From: Amycolatopsis azurea DSM 43854
Lineage (GTDB): Bacteria; Actinomycetota; Actinomycetes; Mycobacteriales; Pseudonocardiaceae
Length of the DNA: 36,619 bases
Direction of reading: 5' to 3'
Assembly: GCF_001995215.1 (NCBI RefSeq)
Contig: NZ_MUXN01000024.1
Location: forward strand, 25,386-62,004
Below the pieces are notes generated by a model, which worked only from the letters and a program-made list of their open reading frames with translations, was not told the origin of the DNA and did no database searches. A program made the position numbers and the translations under genes. Below, piece by piece: positions 1 to 6,098 of this stretch (positions are counted from its first letter, which is position 1; each line of letters begins with the position of its first letter).

Positions 1-21
1 ACGCCACCTTTGCCTTACCCC
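1..21 (+). repeat. Window-terminal inverted repeat, left copy
   Basis: The first 21 bases (starting ACGCCACCTTTGC) are the exact reverse complement of the last 21 bases of the window. The match stops sharply after base 21. No transposase or target-site pattern accompanies it, so a repeat at which an assembly contig ended is the simplest reading. Confidence 0.85.
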
Positions 22-52
22 GCAATAACACGAATCACCACTCACGACCCTG

Positions 53-889
53 CTAGAGCGCGGCGAGCCTGCCGAAGCCTTCCTTGCCGTGTCCGGCGTC
101 GAGGGCGAGTTGCACTTCGGCGCGAGCGGCGGACAGGACGCCGTTGTCGAGGTTCCGCGCGCGGATGGCGTCGAGGATGTGGTCCATGGTCGCCGCGGTG
201 GAGTCGAGGGTGCCGTGGTCGCCGGGGTAGTGGTCCGCGCCGATCTGTCCGGCGAGCAGGTCGATCATGTCCGGGAAGAAGCCGAGCAGTGCTTTGGCGT
301 GTTCGGCGATGTCGGCAGGTGCGATGTGCTCCGCCTTGGCGAGCGTGAACATGTGCACCACGCCGCTCATCGAGGTCCAGAGCATGTCCTGCAAGGAGGC
401 GTCGAACGCGGCGGCCTGTCCTGGGGAGGTCCCCACGTACTGCGCGTGCCGGCCGAGCGCGGCGAGGGTGGACCGGTGTGTTTCGTAGACGTCGGCGGGC
501 CCGCTGAAGAAGAGGGCGGCGTCCGGGCCGCCGATCGCGTCGGTGGTCGCCATGACGACGCCGTCGAGGTAGTCGATGCCGTGTTCGGCGGCCCAGCGCG
601 CCATCGTGCGGGCTTGCTCCGGTGATCCGCCGCTGAGGTTCACCAGGGTGCGGCCCTTGAGCGCGTCGGTGTCGAGGATCGATCGCGCGACGGCGTAGTC
701 CCGGACGCAGACGAGCACGAGCGGGCTGGCCGAGATCGCGTCGGCCGCGGTGGTGGCGACTGTGGCGTTGAGGCCGTTTTCCTTGCCAGGAGTGCGATTC
801 CAGACGGTGGTGGGGTGCTCGGCGGCGGTGAGCGCGGCGGCGAGGGCGTGGCCCATGGGGCCGAGTCCGAGGACGGTCACGGTGGTCAT
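53..889 (-). CDS. Imine-reductase-like NAD(P)-dependent oxidoreductase (MerR-controlled)
   Basis: A 278-residue protein with an N-terminal Rossmann fold: the GLGPMGHALA dinucleotide loop is at residues 8-17 and the NADPH-type WNRT turn at 30-33. The helical C-terminal half is typical of 6-phosphogluconate-dehydrogenase-like imine reductases and reductive aminases, cytosolic enzymes that reduce C=N bonds with NADPH. Asp163 (in AAAFDASL) sits where many imine reductases have the proton-donating Asp or Tyr. An in-frame ATG lies 13 codons upstream, but the start at 889 gives the family's usual beginning and lies just downstream of a MerR-type promoter. The gene is divergent from the MerR gene at 943, which probably controls it. 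It is the first of three such paralogues here (others at 31616 and 32502). The native substrate cannot be read from sequence. Confidence 0.88.
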   Translation of the reverse strand: MTTVTVLGLGPMGHALAAALTAAEHPTTVWNRTPGKENGLNATVATTAADAISASPLVLVCVRDYAVARSILDTDALKGRTLVNLSGGSPEQARTMARWAAEHGIDYLDGVVMATTDAIGGPDAALFFSGPADVYETHRSTLAALGRHAQYVGTSPGQAAAFDASLQDMLWTSMSGVVHMFTLAKAEHIAPADIAEHAKALLGFFPDMIDLLAGQIGADHYPGDHGTLDSTAATMDHILDAIRARNLDNGVLSAARAEVQLALDAGHGKEGFGRLAAL

Positions 890-897
890 GGCGGCTA

Positions 898-929
898 AGC
901 TAAACCTTGACATTGACGTGAGAGTCAAG
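898..929 (-). promoter_or_regulatory. MerR-type promoter/operator for the divergent oxidoreductase
   Basis: The perfect dyad CTTGAC (906-911) / GTCAAG (924-929) has a 12-nt spacer. On the minus strand, a -35 TTGACT (928-923) and a -10-like TTAGCT (903-898) are 19 bp apart. This is the overlong spacer that MerR regulators correct by DNA distortion. The -10 ends 8 nt before the ATG at 889, so the transcript would be leaderless or nearly so. Confidence 0.72.
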
Positions 930-942
930 CCCGGGAGTGCGG

Positions 943-1326
943 ATGCGGATCGGGGAACTCGCGCGGCGGACGGGCGTCAGCGAGCGCGCTCTGCGGTATT
1001 ACGAGGAGCAGGGTCTGCTGACCCCGCAGCGGCGGCCGAGCGGTTATCGCGTGTACGGCGACGCCGATGTGGCGGCGGTCCGGCGGATCCGGATCCTGCT
1101 CGGGGCGGGGTTGAACACCGCGCAGATCCTGGAGATCCTGCCTTGCATCGTCGACGAGGACGGCTGGCTGACGCCCGACTGCCCGGAGCTCGTCGACGCG
1201 TTGCGGCAGCAGCGGGACCGGATCGACGACGCGATCGGTGAGCTGGAGACCACTCGCGCGAATCTCGACACGATCATCGGCAGCGAAAAGGCGGCCGCGT
1301 CCCGGGGGACACGGCCGCCTTCGTGA
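943..1326 (+). CDS. MerR family transcriptional regulator
   Basis: About 127 residues. The N-terminal winged helix-turn-helix reads RIGELARRTGVSERALRYYE, followed by the wing sequence RPSGYRVY and a C-terminal dimerisation helix (about residues 75-115). This is the standard MerR layout for a small-ligand or redox sensor. A single Cys pair in the effector part (LPCIVDE, PDCPEL) is seen, but no clear metal-binding pattern. ATG 943 is preferred because MRIGELA is the family's usual start; a GTG at 937 would add two residues. The divergent oxidoreductase (53-889) and the dyad between them make it the probable target, with autoregulation likely. The 3' end overlaps a terminator hairpin serving the convergent mdh. 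Confidence 0.88.
   Translation: MRIGELARRTGVSERALRYYEEQGLLTPQRRPSGYRVYGDADVAAVRRIRILLGAGLNTAQILEILPCIVDEDGWLTPDCPELVDALRQQRDRIDDAIGELETTRANLDTIIGSEKAAASRGTRPPS
1290..1319 (-). terminator. Hairpin terminator for mdh, inside the merR 3' end
   Basis: Stem GGCGGCCG (1290-1297) pairs with CGGCCGCC (1312-1319), with an inner GTCC/GGAC stem around a CGGG loop. Read on the minus strand it is followed by CTTTT (1289-1285), an intrinsic-terminator pattern 20 nt after the mdh stop. The hairpin lies within the last codons of merR. Confidence 0.7.
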
Positions 1327-1338
1327 GGTGGTTCAGGC

Positions 1339-2328
1339 TCAGATGAGGCCGAGCTTCTTCACCGCGTCGCGCTCTTCGGCAAGTTCGTTGACCGAAGCGT
1401 CGATGCGGGCGCGCGAGAAGTCGTCGATCTCCAGGCCCTGGACGATCTTGTACTCACCGTTCGCGGCGGTGACCGGGAACGAGGAGATCAGGCCTTCCGG
1501 GACACCGTAGGAGCCGTCGGACACGACCGCCGCCGAGGTCCAGTCACCCTCGGGGGTGCCGTTGACCCAGGTGTGGACGTGGTCGATCGCCGCGGAGGCG
1601 GCCGACGCGGCGGAGGACAGGCCGCGGGCCTCGATGATCGCCGCGCCGCGCTTGGCGACGGTCGGGATGAAGTCGTCGGCCAGCCACTGCTGGTCGGTGA
1701 CGACCTCGGTCGCGGGCTTGCCGGACACCTCGGCGTGCGCGATCGACGGGTACTGGGTCGCGGAGTGGTTGCCCCAGATCGCGACCTTCTTCAGCTCGGT
1801 CACCGGTACGCCCAGCTTCTTCGACAGCTGCGCGAGGGCGCGGTTGTGGTCGAGGCGGGTCATCGCGGTGAAGCGGTCGGCCGGGACGTCGGGCGCGTGC
1901 GCCTGCGCGATGAGGGCGTTGGTGTTGGCCGGGTTGCCGACCACGAGGACCTTGATGTCGCTCGCCGCGCCGGCGTTGATGGCCTCACCCTGCGGCTTGA
2001 AGATGCCACCGTTGGCCTCGAGCAGGTCGCCGCGCTCCATGCCCTTGGCGCGGGGACGGGCGCCGACCAGCAGGGCGACGTTCGCGCCCTCGAAGGCCTG
2101 CTTCGGGTCGTCGAAGATGTCGATGCCCGACAGCAGCGGGAAAGCGCCGTCTTCGAGTTCCATCGCGGTGCCCTCAGCCGCCTTGACCGCCTGCGGGATC
2201 TCCAGGAGCCGCAGCTTCACCGGGGTGTCCGGGCCGAGCAGCTGACCGGACGCGATGCGGAAGAGCAGCGCGTAGCCGATCTGGCCGGCCGCACCGGTGA
2301 CGGTGACGTTGACAGGGGCTTGGGTCAT
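1339..2328 (-). CDS. mdh: Malate dehydrogenase
   Basis: A 329-residue cytosolic NAD-dependent malate dehydrogenase of the TCA cycle (malate + NAD+ to oxaloacetate + NADH), of normal length. The nucleotide loop TGAAGQIG is at residues 11-18. The mobile substrate loop RPRAKGMERGDLL (91-103) carries Arg93 and Arg99, GNPANTNA is at 131-138, and catalytic Asp160 with Arg163 lie in TRLDHNRA. Proton acceptor His188 is in WGNHSATQYP. Every key residue is present. The ATG at 2328 has GGAG seven bases upstream. It lies 44 nt downstream of marR on the same strand, but as a housekeeping gene it probably has its own promoter, which I could not locate. The terminator is at 1290-1319. Confidence 0.98.
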   Translation of the reverse strand: MTQAPVNVTVTGAAGQIGYALLFRIASGQLLGPDTPVKLRLLEIPQAVKAAEGTAMELEDGAFPLLSGIDIFDDPKQAFEGANVALLVGARPRAKGMERGDLLEANGGIFKPQGEAINAGAASDIKVLVVGNPANTNALIAQAHAPDVPADRFTAMTRLDHNRALAQLSKKLGVPVTELKKVAIWGNHSATQYPSIAHAEVSGKPATEVVTDQQWLADDFIPTVAKRGAAIIEARGLSSAASAASAAIDHVHTWVNGTPEGDWTSAAVVSDGSYGVPEGLISSFPVTAANGEYKIVQGLEIDDFSRARIDASVNELAEERDAVKKLGLI

Positions 2329-2372
2329 TGCGGTTCTCCAGCTTGAGGCGACATCGACTTTGTACCGCGATG

Positions 2373-2861
2373 CTAGTCCTGTCCCGAGTCGCCGTTCGGG
2401 TGCGTCCAGTCACTGTTTTCTTGATCGATGCCGCCACCGGCCACGTTCGCGGCGAGCCGGGACAGCAGTCCCGCCAGCGTGGTGATCTCTTCGTCGCTGA
2501 ATCCGGCGCGGATGCGTTTGTCGTGAGCGATCGCCGCTTTCGCCAGCCGGTGGAAGACCGCCTCACCCTCGTCGGTGAGTTCGACGACATGCACCCGCCG
2601 GTTGTCCGGGTCACGCCGCCGGGTGATCAGCCCGCCGCCCTCCATGGCGTTCAGGTGGTGGGTCAGCGTCGCGCCCTGGATGCCGACCGCGGCCGCGAGT
2701 TCCCGCTGGTTGGCCACCCGCCGGGTCTTGAGCGTGATCAGGATCTGCCACACGGGCTGTGAGCCCCCGTCGGCGGCGAGGGCCTGGTCGAAGGCGCGCC
2801 CGACGGTCTTCGCGGTCTTGGCGAGGACGACGCCGATGGGGGCCGTGGTCGGTTTCTGCAC
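2373..2861 (-). CDS. MarR family transcriptional regulator
   Basis: A 162-residue MarR-type repressor. The winged helix lies in the middle (RVANQRELAAAVGIQGATL helix-turn-helix, about residues 48-66). The wing is LITRRRDPDNRRVHVVELT (about 79-97), with DNR/RVHVVELT typical of the family, and dimerisation helices are at both ends. No ATG exists near the expected start. GTG 2861 is chosen because MarR homology begins just after it and because TATGCT (2873-2868) lies 6 nt upstream, consistent with a leaderless transcript. It is divergent from the NTF2-like gene (2952), and the palindrome ATCGAATCGTTCGAT between them is the likely operator for both directions. The ligand is unknown. Confidence 0.88.
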   Translation of the reverse strand: MQKPTTAPIGVVLAKTAKTVGRAFDQALAADGGSQPVWQILITLKTRRVANQRELAAAVGIQGATLTHHLNAMEGGGLITRRRDPDNRRVHVVELTDEGEAVFHRLAKAAIAHDKRIRAGFSDEEITTLAGLLSRLAANVAGGGIDQENSDWTHPNGDSGQD

Positions 2862-2891
2862 GTCCCCAGCATAGCCTATCAATCTAAGGGT

Positions 2892-2920
2892 TTGACATCG
2901 AATCGTTCGATATCTAACGT
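2892..2920 (+). promoter_or_regulatory. Promoter with embedded MarR operator
   Basis: TTGACA (2892-2897) and TAACGT (2915-2920) are 17 bp apart and drive the NTF2-like gene. The spacer holds the perfect inverted repeat ATCGAA-TCG-TTCGAT (2897-2911). A further ATCGAA half-site is at 2928-2933. Repressor binding there would block both this promoter and the divergent marR promoter. Confidence 0.75.
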
Positions 2921-2951
2921 TTATGGCATCGAACGAGACGGAGGAAACACC

Positions 2952-3362
2952 ATGCGCAGTACGGAGAAGGAGATCCGCGACCTCGGAGCCCGCTGGGCCG
3001 ATGCCGAGGTCCGCGGCGACACCGAAGCGCTCGACGCGATGACCGTGGCCGACTTCACCCTGGTCGGGCCCCTGGGGTTCGTCCTCGGGAAACCGCAGTG
3101 GTTGCGGCGCTACCGCGACGGCGACCTGGTGACCGAGAAGCTCGACTGGGCCGAGGTCGAGATCCGCGATTACGGCGCCGCCGCCGTGTCCGTCGGCGTC
3201 CACGCGCAGGAGGGAACGCATCAGGGCAACCGGGTCGACGGCCGGTTCCGCGTCACCCACGTGTTCGTGCGCGACGACGACCGCTGGCTCATCGCCGGCA
3301 TCCACCTGAGCCCGATCGGCGGCCCGCCGCCCTTCGCGCGCCCCGAAACCCCCGGAAGGTGA
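2952..3362 (+). CDS. NTF2-like (SnoaL/DUF4440-type) protein
   Basis: A 136-residue protein of the cystatin-like NTF2 fold: N-terminal helix (EIRDLGARWADAEVRGD), the DFTLVGPLG strand, and a C-terminal sheet ending FRVTHVFVRDDDRWLIAGIHLSPI. Such small cone-shaped proteins bind or isomerise small molecules; no specific catalytic site is evident. ATG 2952 has a strong Shine-Dalgarno GGAGG (2940-2944) seven bases upstream. It is followed 4 nt later by the LLM oxidoreductase, with which it forms a two-gene operon from the MarR-controlled promoter. The pair may handle a small compound sensed by MarR; that is inference. Confidence 0.87.
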   Translation: MRSTEKEIRDLGARWADAEVRGDTEALDAMTVADFTLVGPLGFVLGKPQWLRRYRDGDLVTEKLDWAEVEIRDYGAAAVSVGVHAQEGTHQGNRVDGRFRVTHVFVRDDDRWLIAGIHLSPIGGPPPFARPETPGR

Positions 3363-3366
3363 CACC

Positions 3367-4230
3367 GTGAGAATCAGTGTCAGCGTCACCGACTTCTCCT
3401 GGCCCGGCGGACAGGCCGGGCTGGTCGACAACCTCACCGAGGTCGCCCGGGCGGCCGACGCGACCGGCCTCGACACCCTGTGGGTGGCCGACCACCTCCT
3501 GCAGGCGGCGCCGGGAAGCGCTCCGGACTCCGCGATGCTCGAGGCGTACACGACCCTGGGTTTCCTGGCCTCGGCGACGTCCCGGATCAAACTCGGCACG
3601 ATGGTCAGCGCCGCCACCTTCCGCGCACCCGCCCTCCTGGTGAAAGCCGTCACCACGCTGGACGTCCTTTCGCGGGGCCGCGCCTGGCTCGGGATCGGCG
3701 CGGGCTATCAGGAGGACGAGGCACGCGCGATGGGACTGTCGCTGCCGCCGGTCGCCGAACGGTTCGAGCGGCTGGAGGAGACCCTCCTGATCGCCCGCCG
3801 CATGTGGGACGGCGACACCTCCGCGTTCACCGGACGGCACTATCGGTTGGAACGACCCGTGAACAACCCCCTGCCGGTGCGGCGGCCGAGGGTGCTCATC
3901 GGCGGCACCGGACCGAAACGGACCCTCCGGCTGGTCGCCGAACACGCCGACGCGTGCAATCTCTTCGACGTCCCCGACGGCGGCGAAACCGTCCGCGGGC
4001 ACCTCGACGTCCTCGCCGGGCACTGCGCCGACATCGGACGGCCGGTCGAGGAGATCGAGAAGACCATCGCGACCAGGCCGGCGCCGGGGGAGTCCTCAAA
4101 GGACTTCGCCCGCCGGTGCGCCGAGTTCGCGTCCTGGGGGCTGGACCACGTCGTGGTGATCACCGCCGGACCGTGGCGGCCGGAAGCCGTCGCGGTGCTC
4201 GGCGAGGCCGCGAGCCTGGTCGCCGCCTGA
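3367..4230 (+). CDS. LLM-class F420-dependent oxidoreductase
   Basis: A 287-residue luciferase-like monooxygenase-fold protein. Supporting segments are the N-terminal strand MRISVSVTDFSW, LDTLWVADHLLQ (about 37-48), SRIKLGTMVSAATFRAPALLVKAVTTLDVLSRGRAWLGIGAGYQEDEA (about 77-121), and the late VRRPRVLIGGTGPKRTLRLVAEHADACNLF block. These match the F420-dependent actinobacterial subgroup, which reduces or oxidises small organics with deazaflavin. GTG 3367 follows GGAAGG (3355-3360). It is cotranscribed with the NTF2-like gene. The substrate is unknown. F420 use rather than FMN is inferred from the subfamily and host. Confidence 0.88.
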   Translation: MRISVSVTDFSWPGGQAGLVDNLTEVARAADATGLDTLWVADHLLQAAPGSAPDSAMLEAYTTLGFLASATSRIKLGTMVSAATFRAPALLVKAVTTLDVLSRGRAWLGIGAGYQEDEARAMGLSLPPVAERFERLEETLLIARRMWDGDTSAFTGRHYRLERPVNNPLPVRRPRVLIGGTGPKRTLRLVAEHADACNLFDVPDGGETVRGHLDVLAGHCADIGRPVEEIEKTIATRPAPGESSKDFARRCAEFASWGLDHVVVITAGPWRPEAVAVLGEAASLVAA

Positions 4231-4303
4231 ACCGGCCCGTCTCTCCGGAATCGTCAACGCGCGAACCGCGAAGGCAATTTCCATATAGTGCGAACCGAAT
4301 GGT

Positions 4304-4344
4304 GTTTTCCGGGTTCGGCGGCGTTTCCGCCGGACCCGGAAAAC
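4304..4344 (+). terminator. Hairpin, probable terminator of the LLM operon
   Basis: Stem GTTTTCCGGGT (4304-4314) pairs with ACCCGGAAAAC (4334-4344). An inner GGCGG/CCGCC stem closes a CGTTT loop. It lies 73 nt after the LLM stop and has no U-run, as is common in high-GC actinomycetes. Confidence 0.55.
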
Positions 4345-4393
4345 GGTTACAGACCATAATATTATTTCATGAACCGATTGCCGGGACGGTTTC

Positions 4394-4486
4394 GTCCGAT
4401 CGGCGGGCGGCATCGCCGGGATCGTTTCGCTAACATGAGTCCGCCCAGTTCCCCGCCCCCCGTGTGGAAGTTTTGGGAAGGACCCC
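4394..4486 (+). promoter_or_regulatory. Conserved leader of DUF4360 gene 1
   Basis: The 18-mer GTCCGATCGGCGGGCGGC (4394-4411), the 12-mer CCGCCCAGTTCC (4441-4452) and the SD block GGGAAGGA recur at nearly the same spacing before the second paralogue (5320, 5369). GGGCGG (4405-4410) could pair with CCGCCC (4441-4446), and the same pairing is possible in copy 2. Confidence 0.6.
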
Positions 4487-5128
4487 ATGCTCAATGCAGT
4501 GGTTGCCGCCGTGTCGCTTTTCTCGTCGATAATAACACCGAATAGCTGGTCGCCGCCGCCGGGACCGCCGCCCGACCGCGTTGTCATCGACGTGGTCACG
4601 GTCAACGGCTCCGGTTGCCCGCCGGGTTCGTCCGCGGTCGCCGTCGCCAGGGACAACAGTTCCTTCACTGTGACCTACAGCGAATACACCGCGCAGGTCG
4701 GGGTCGGCGCGAAACCCACCGACTTCCGGAAGAACTGTCAGCTGAATCTGAACATCCATGTGCCGCAAGGATTCACCTACGGTATCGCCAGCGCCGATTA
4801 TCGCGGGTTCGCCGCGCTCGAGTCGGGCGCAAAGGCATCGCAGCGAGCGAATTACTACTTCCAGGGCAATTCGCCGACCGCGCAGGTGAGTCATCCCGTC
4901 AACGGCCCGATTTGGGACAACTGGCAATTCCGGGACGAGGCCGAGGGTGGCGTCATCATCTACAAGCCGTGCGGTGAGGACCGGAATCTCAACGTGAACA
5001 CGGAACTGCGGGTCGCCGCCGGTTCATCGGATCCGAAGAAGACCACCAGTTTCATCACGATGGATTCGACCGACGGCGCGTTCAGGACCACCTATCACTT
5101 CTCGTGGAAGGTCTGCCCGGGCTCCTGA
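4487..5128 (+). CDS. DUF4360 domain-containing secreted protein, copy 1
   Basis: 213 residues. After a short hydrophobic start (MLNAVVAAVSLFSSIITPNS) and a proline-rich stretch, one DUF4360 domain fills the protein. Marker segments are FTVTYSEYTAQVGVGAKPTD, KNCQLNLNIHVPQGFTYGIA, RANYYFQGNSPT and the C-terminal TTYHFSWKVC. Four cysteines (NGSGC, KNC, YKPCG, WKVC) are conserved with the tandem paralogue and would fit two disulfides in an exported protein. The start is supported by GGGAAGGA just upstream. The N-terminus is odd for a signal peptide because no Lys or Arg precedes the hydrophobic stretch. The family is common in fungi and actinobacteria and has no established function. The neighbour 5410-6054 is a recent duplicate. 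Confidence 0.85.
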   Translation: MLNAVVAAVSLFSSIITPNSWSPPPGPPPDRVVIDVVTVNGSGCPPGSSAVAVARDNSSFTVTYSEYTAQVGVGAKPTDFRKNCQLNLNIHVPQGFTYGIASADYRGFAALESGAKASQRANYYFQGNSPTAQVSHPVNGPIWDNWQFRDEAEGGVIIYKPCGEDRNLNVNTELRVAAGSSDPKKTTSFITMDSTDGAFRTTYHFSWKVCPGS

Positions 5129-5143
5129 CATCGTCCCCAGGGT

Positions 5144-5177
5144 GACGGCCTGCTTCCCGGCCCGGAAGACGGCCGTC
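5144..5177 (+). terminator. Hairpin terminator after DUF4360 gene 1
   Basis: GACGGCC (5144-5150) pairs with GGCCGTC (5171-5177), with a coaxial CTTCC/GGAAG stem inside and a 6-nt loop. It starts 16 nt after the stop codon. Confidence 0.6.
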
Positions 5178-5319
5178 TCCCACTCATACCCGGTCAGGGC
5201 CCTGGCCGCCCTGACCCGAGGAAATCGCGGCTCGTCGTCGCCCTGCCCGGCGGCGGCGAGTCTTCTCGACGACCCTGTTTTCCGCGGTCACCCCTGAGTC
5301 CGGTGACCGGATCCGTTTT

Positions 5320-5409
5320 GTCCGATCGGCGGGCGGCCGGGGAAAAGATCGTCTCGCTGACATCGCATCCGCCCAGTTCCCGCCGCGTGGAAGCTTTGGG
5401 AAGGATCTC
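5320..5409 (+). promoter_or_regulatory. Conserved leader of DUF4360 gene 2
   Basis: Second copy of the leader seen at 4394-4486: identical 18-mer at 5320-5337, CCGCCCAGTTCC at 5369-5380, and SD GGGAAGGA ending 5405. The flanking sequence is clearly more diverged than these blocks, so they are probably under selection as promoter, operator or 5' UTR. Confidence 0.6.
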
Positions 5410-6054
5410 ATGCTCAACGTGCTGGTTGCCGCCGTGACGCTGCTCTCCTCGGTCGTCACCCCGAACGGCTGGGTGCCGCCGCCCCTGCCGGCCGACAAGA
5501 TCGTCATCGACGTCGTCACGATCAACGGAACCGGATGCAGACCCGGTACCGCGGCTATTTCCGTGTCACCGGACAACACCGCGTTCACCGTCACCTACAG
5601 CGAATACACCGCCCAGGTCGGCGTCGGCGCGAAACCGACCGATCTGCGCAAGAACTGCCAGCTCAACCTGTATGTCCATGTGCCGCAGGGATTCACCTAC
5701 GGCATCGCGGGCACCGACTACCGCGGATTCGCCTCCTTGGCCGCGGGAGCCACCGGCCTGGAACGAGCCAACTACTACTTCCAGGGCAATTCCCCGACGT
5801 CCTACGTGAGCCACAACCTCAAGGGCCCGTTCGAGGACAACTGGCAGTTCACCGACAGCATCGAAGTCGGCGCCATCGTCTACAAACCCTGCGGTGAGGA
5901 CCGGAACTTCAACATCAACACCGAACTGCGGGCCGCGGTCGGCAGTTCCGACCCGAAGAAGACCACCAGTTTCGTCACGATGGACTCCACCGACGGCTCC
6001 ATCAAGACCACCTACCACTTCTCCTGGAAGACCTGTCCCAAACCGAAGAACTGA
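5410..6054 (+). CDS. DUF4360 domain-containing secreted protein, copy 2
   Basis: A 214-residue paralogue of 4487-5128, collinear over its whole length apart from a small gap in the proline-rich linker. Long identical stretches include TYSEYTAQVGVGAKPTD, VPQGFTYGIA, GSSDPKKTTSF and MDSTDG. The four cysteines are kept (NGTGC, KNC, YKPCG, WKTC). The N-terminus MLNVLVAAVTLLSSVVTP again lacks a basic residue, so the unusual export signal is shared. Differences concentrate in the surface-like middle (for example YVSHNLKGPFEDNWQF), as expected for two copies diverging in specificity. Function unknown. A hairpin at 6067-6098 separates it from the convergent FUSC gene. Confidence 0.85.
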   Translation: MLNVLVAAVTLLSSVVTPNGWVPPPLPADKIVIDVVTINGTGCRPGTAAISVSPDNTAFTVTYSEYTAQVGVGAKPTDLRKNCQLNLYVHVPQGFTYGIAGTDYRGFASLAAGATGLERANYYFQGNSPTSYVSHNLKGPFEDNWQFTDSIEVGAIVYKPCGEDRNFNINTELRAAVGSSDPKKTTSFVTMDSTDGSIKTTYHFSWKTCPKPKN

Positions 6055-6066
6055 TCCCTGAGGCGG

Positions 6067-6098
6067 CGGCCTTCTTCGAACCTCGACGGAGAAGGCCG
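6067..6098 (+). terminator. Bidirectional hairpin between DUF4360-2 and FUSC gene
   Basis: CGGCCTTCT (6067-6075) pairs with AGAAGGCCG (6090-6098) around a 14-nt loop. It lies 12 nt after one stop codon and abuts the other, so it can end transcription from both sides. Confidence 0.65.

Larger units (their letters stand above)
4231..4486 (+). other. Non-coding region upstream of first DUF4360 gene
   Basis: No gene is seen in these 256 nt. They hold a hairpin (4304-4344), an unusually AT-rich patch with the palindrome ATAATATTAT (4356-4365), and a block from about 4388 to the ATG that is repeated upstream of the second DUF4360 gene. The AT-rich patch could contain the promoter. Confidence 0.6.

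Noticed and set aside
2862..3656. Long N-terminal extension of the MarR gene on the minus strand
   Set aside because: The extension is antisense to the NTF2-like and LLM genes. MarR homology begins just after the GTG at 2861.
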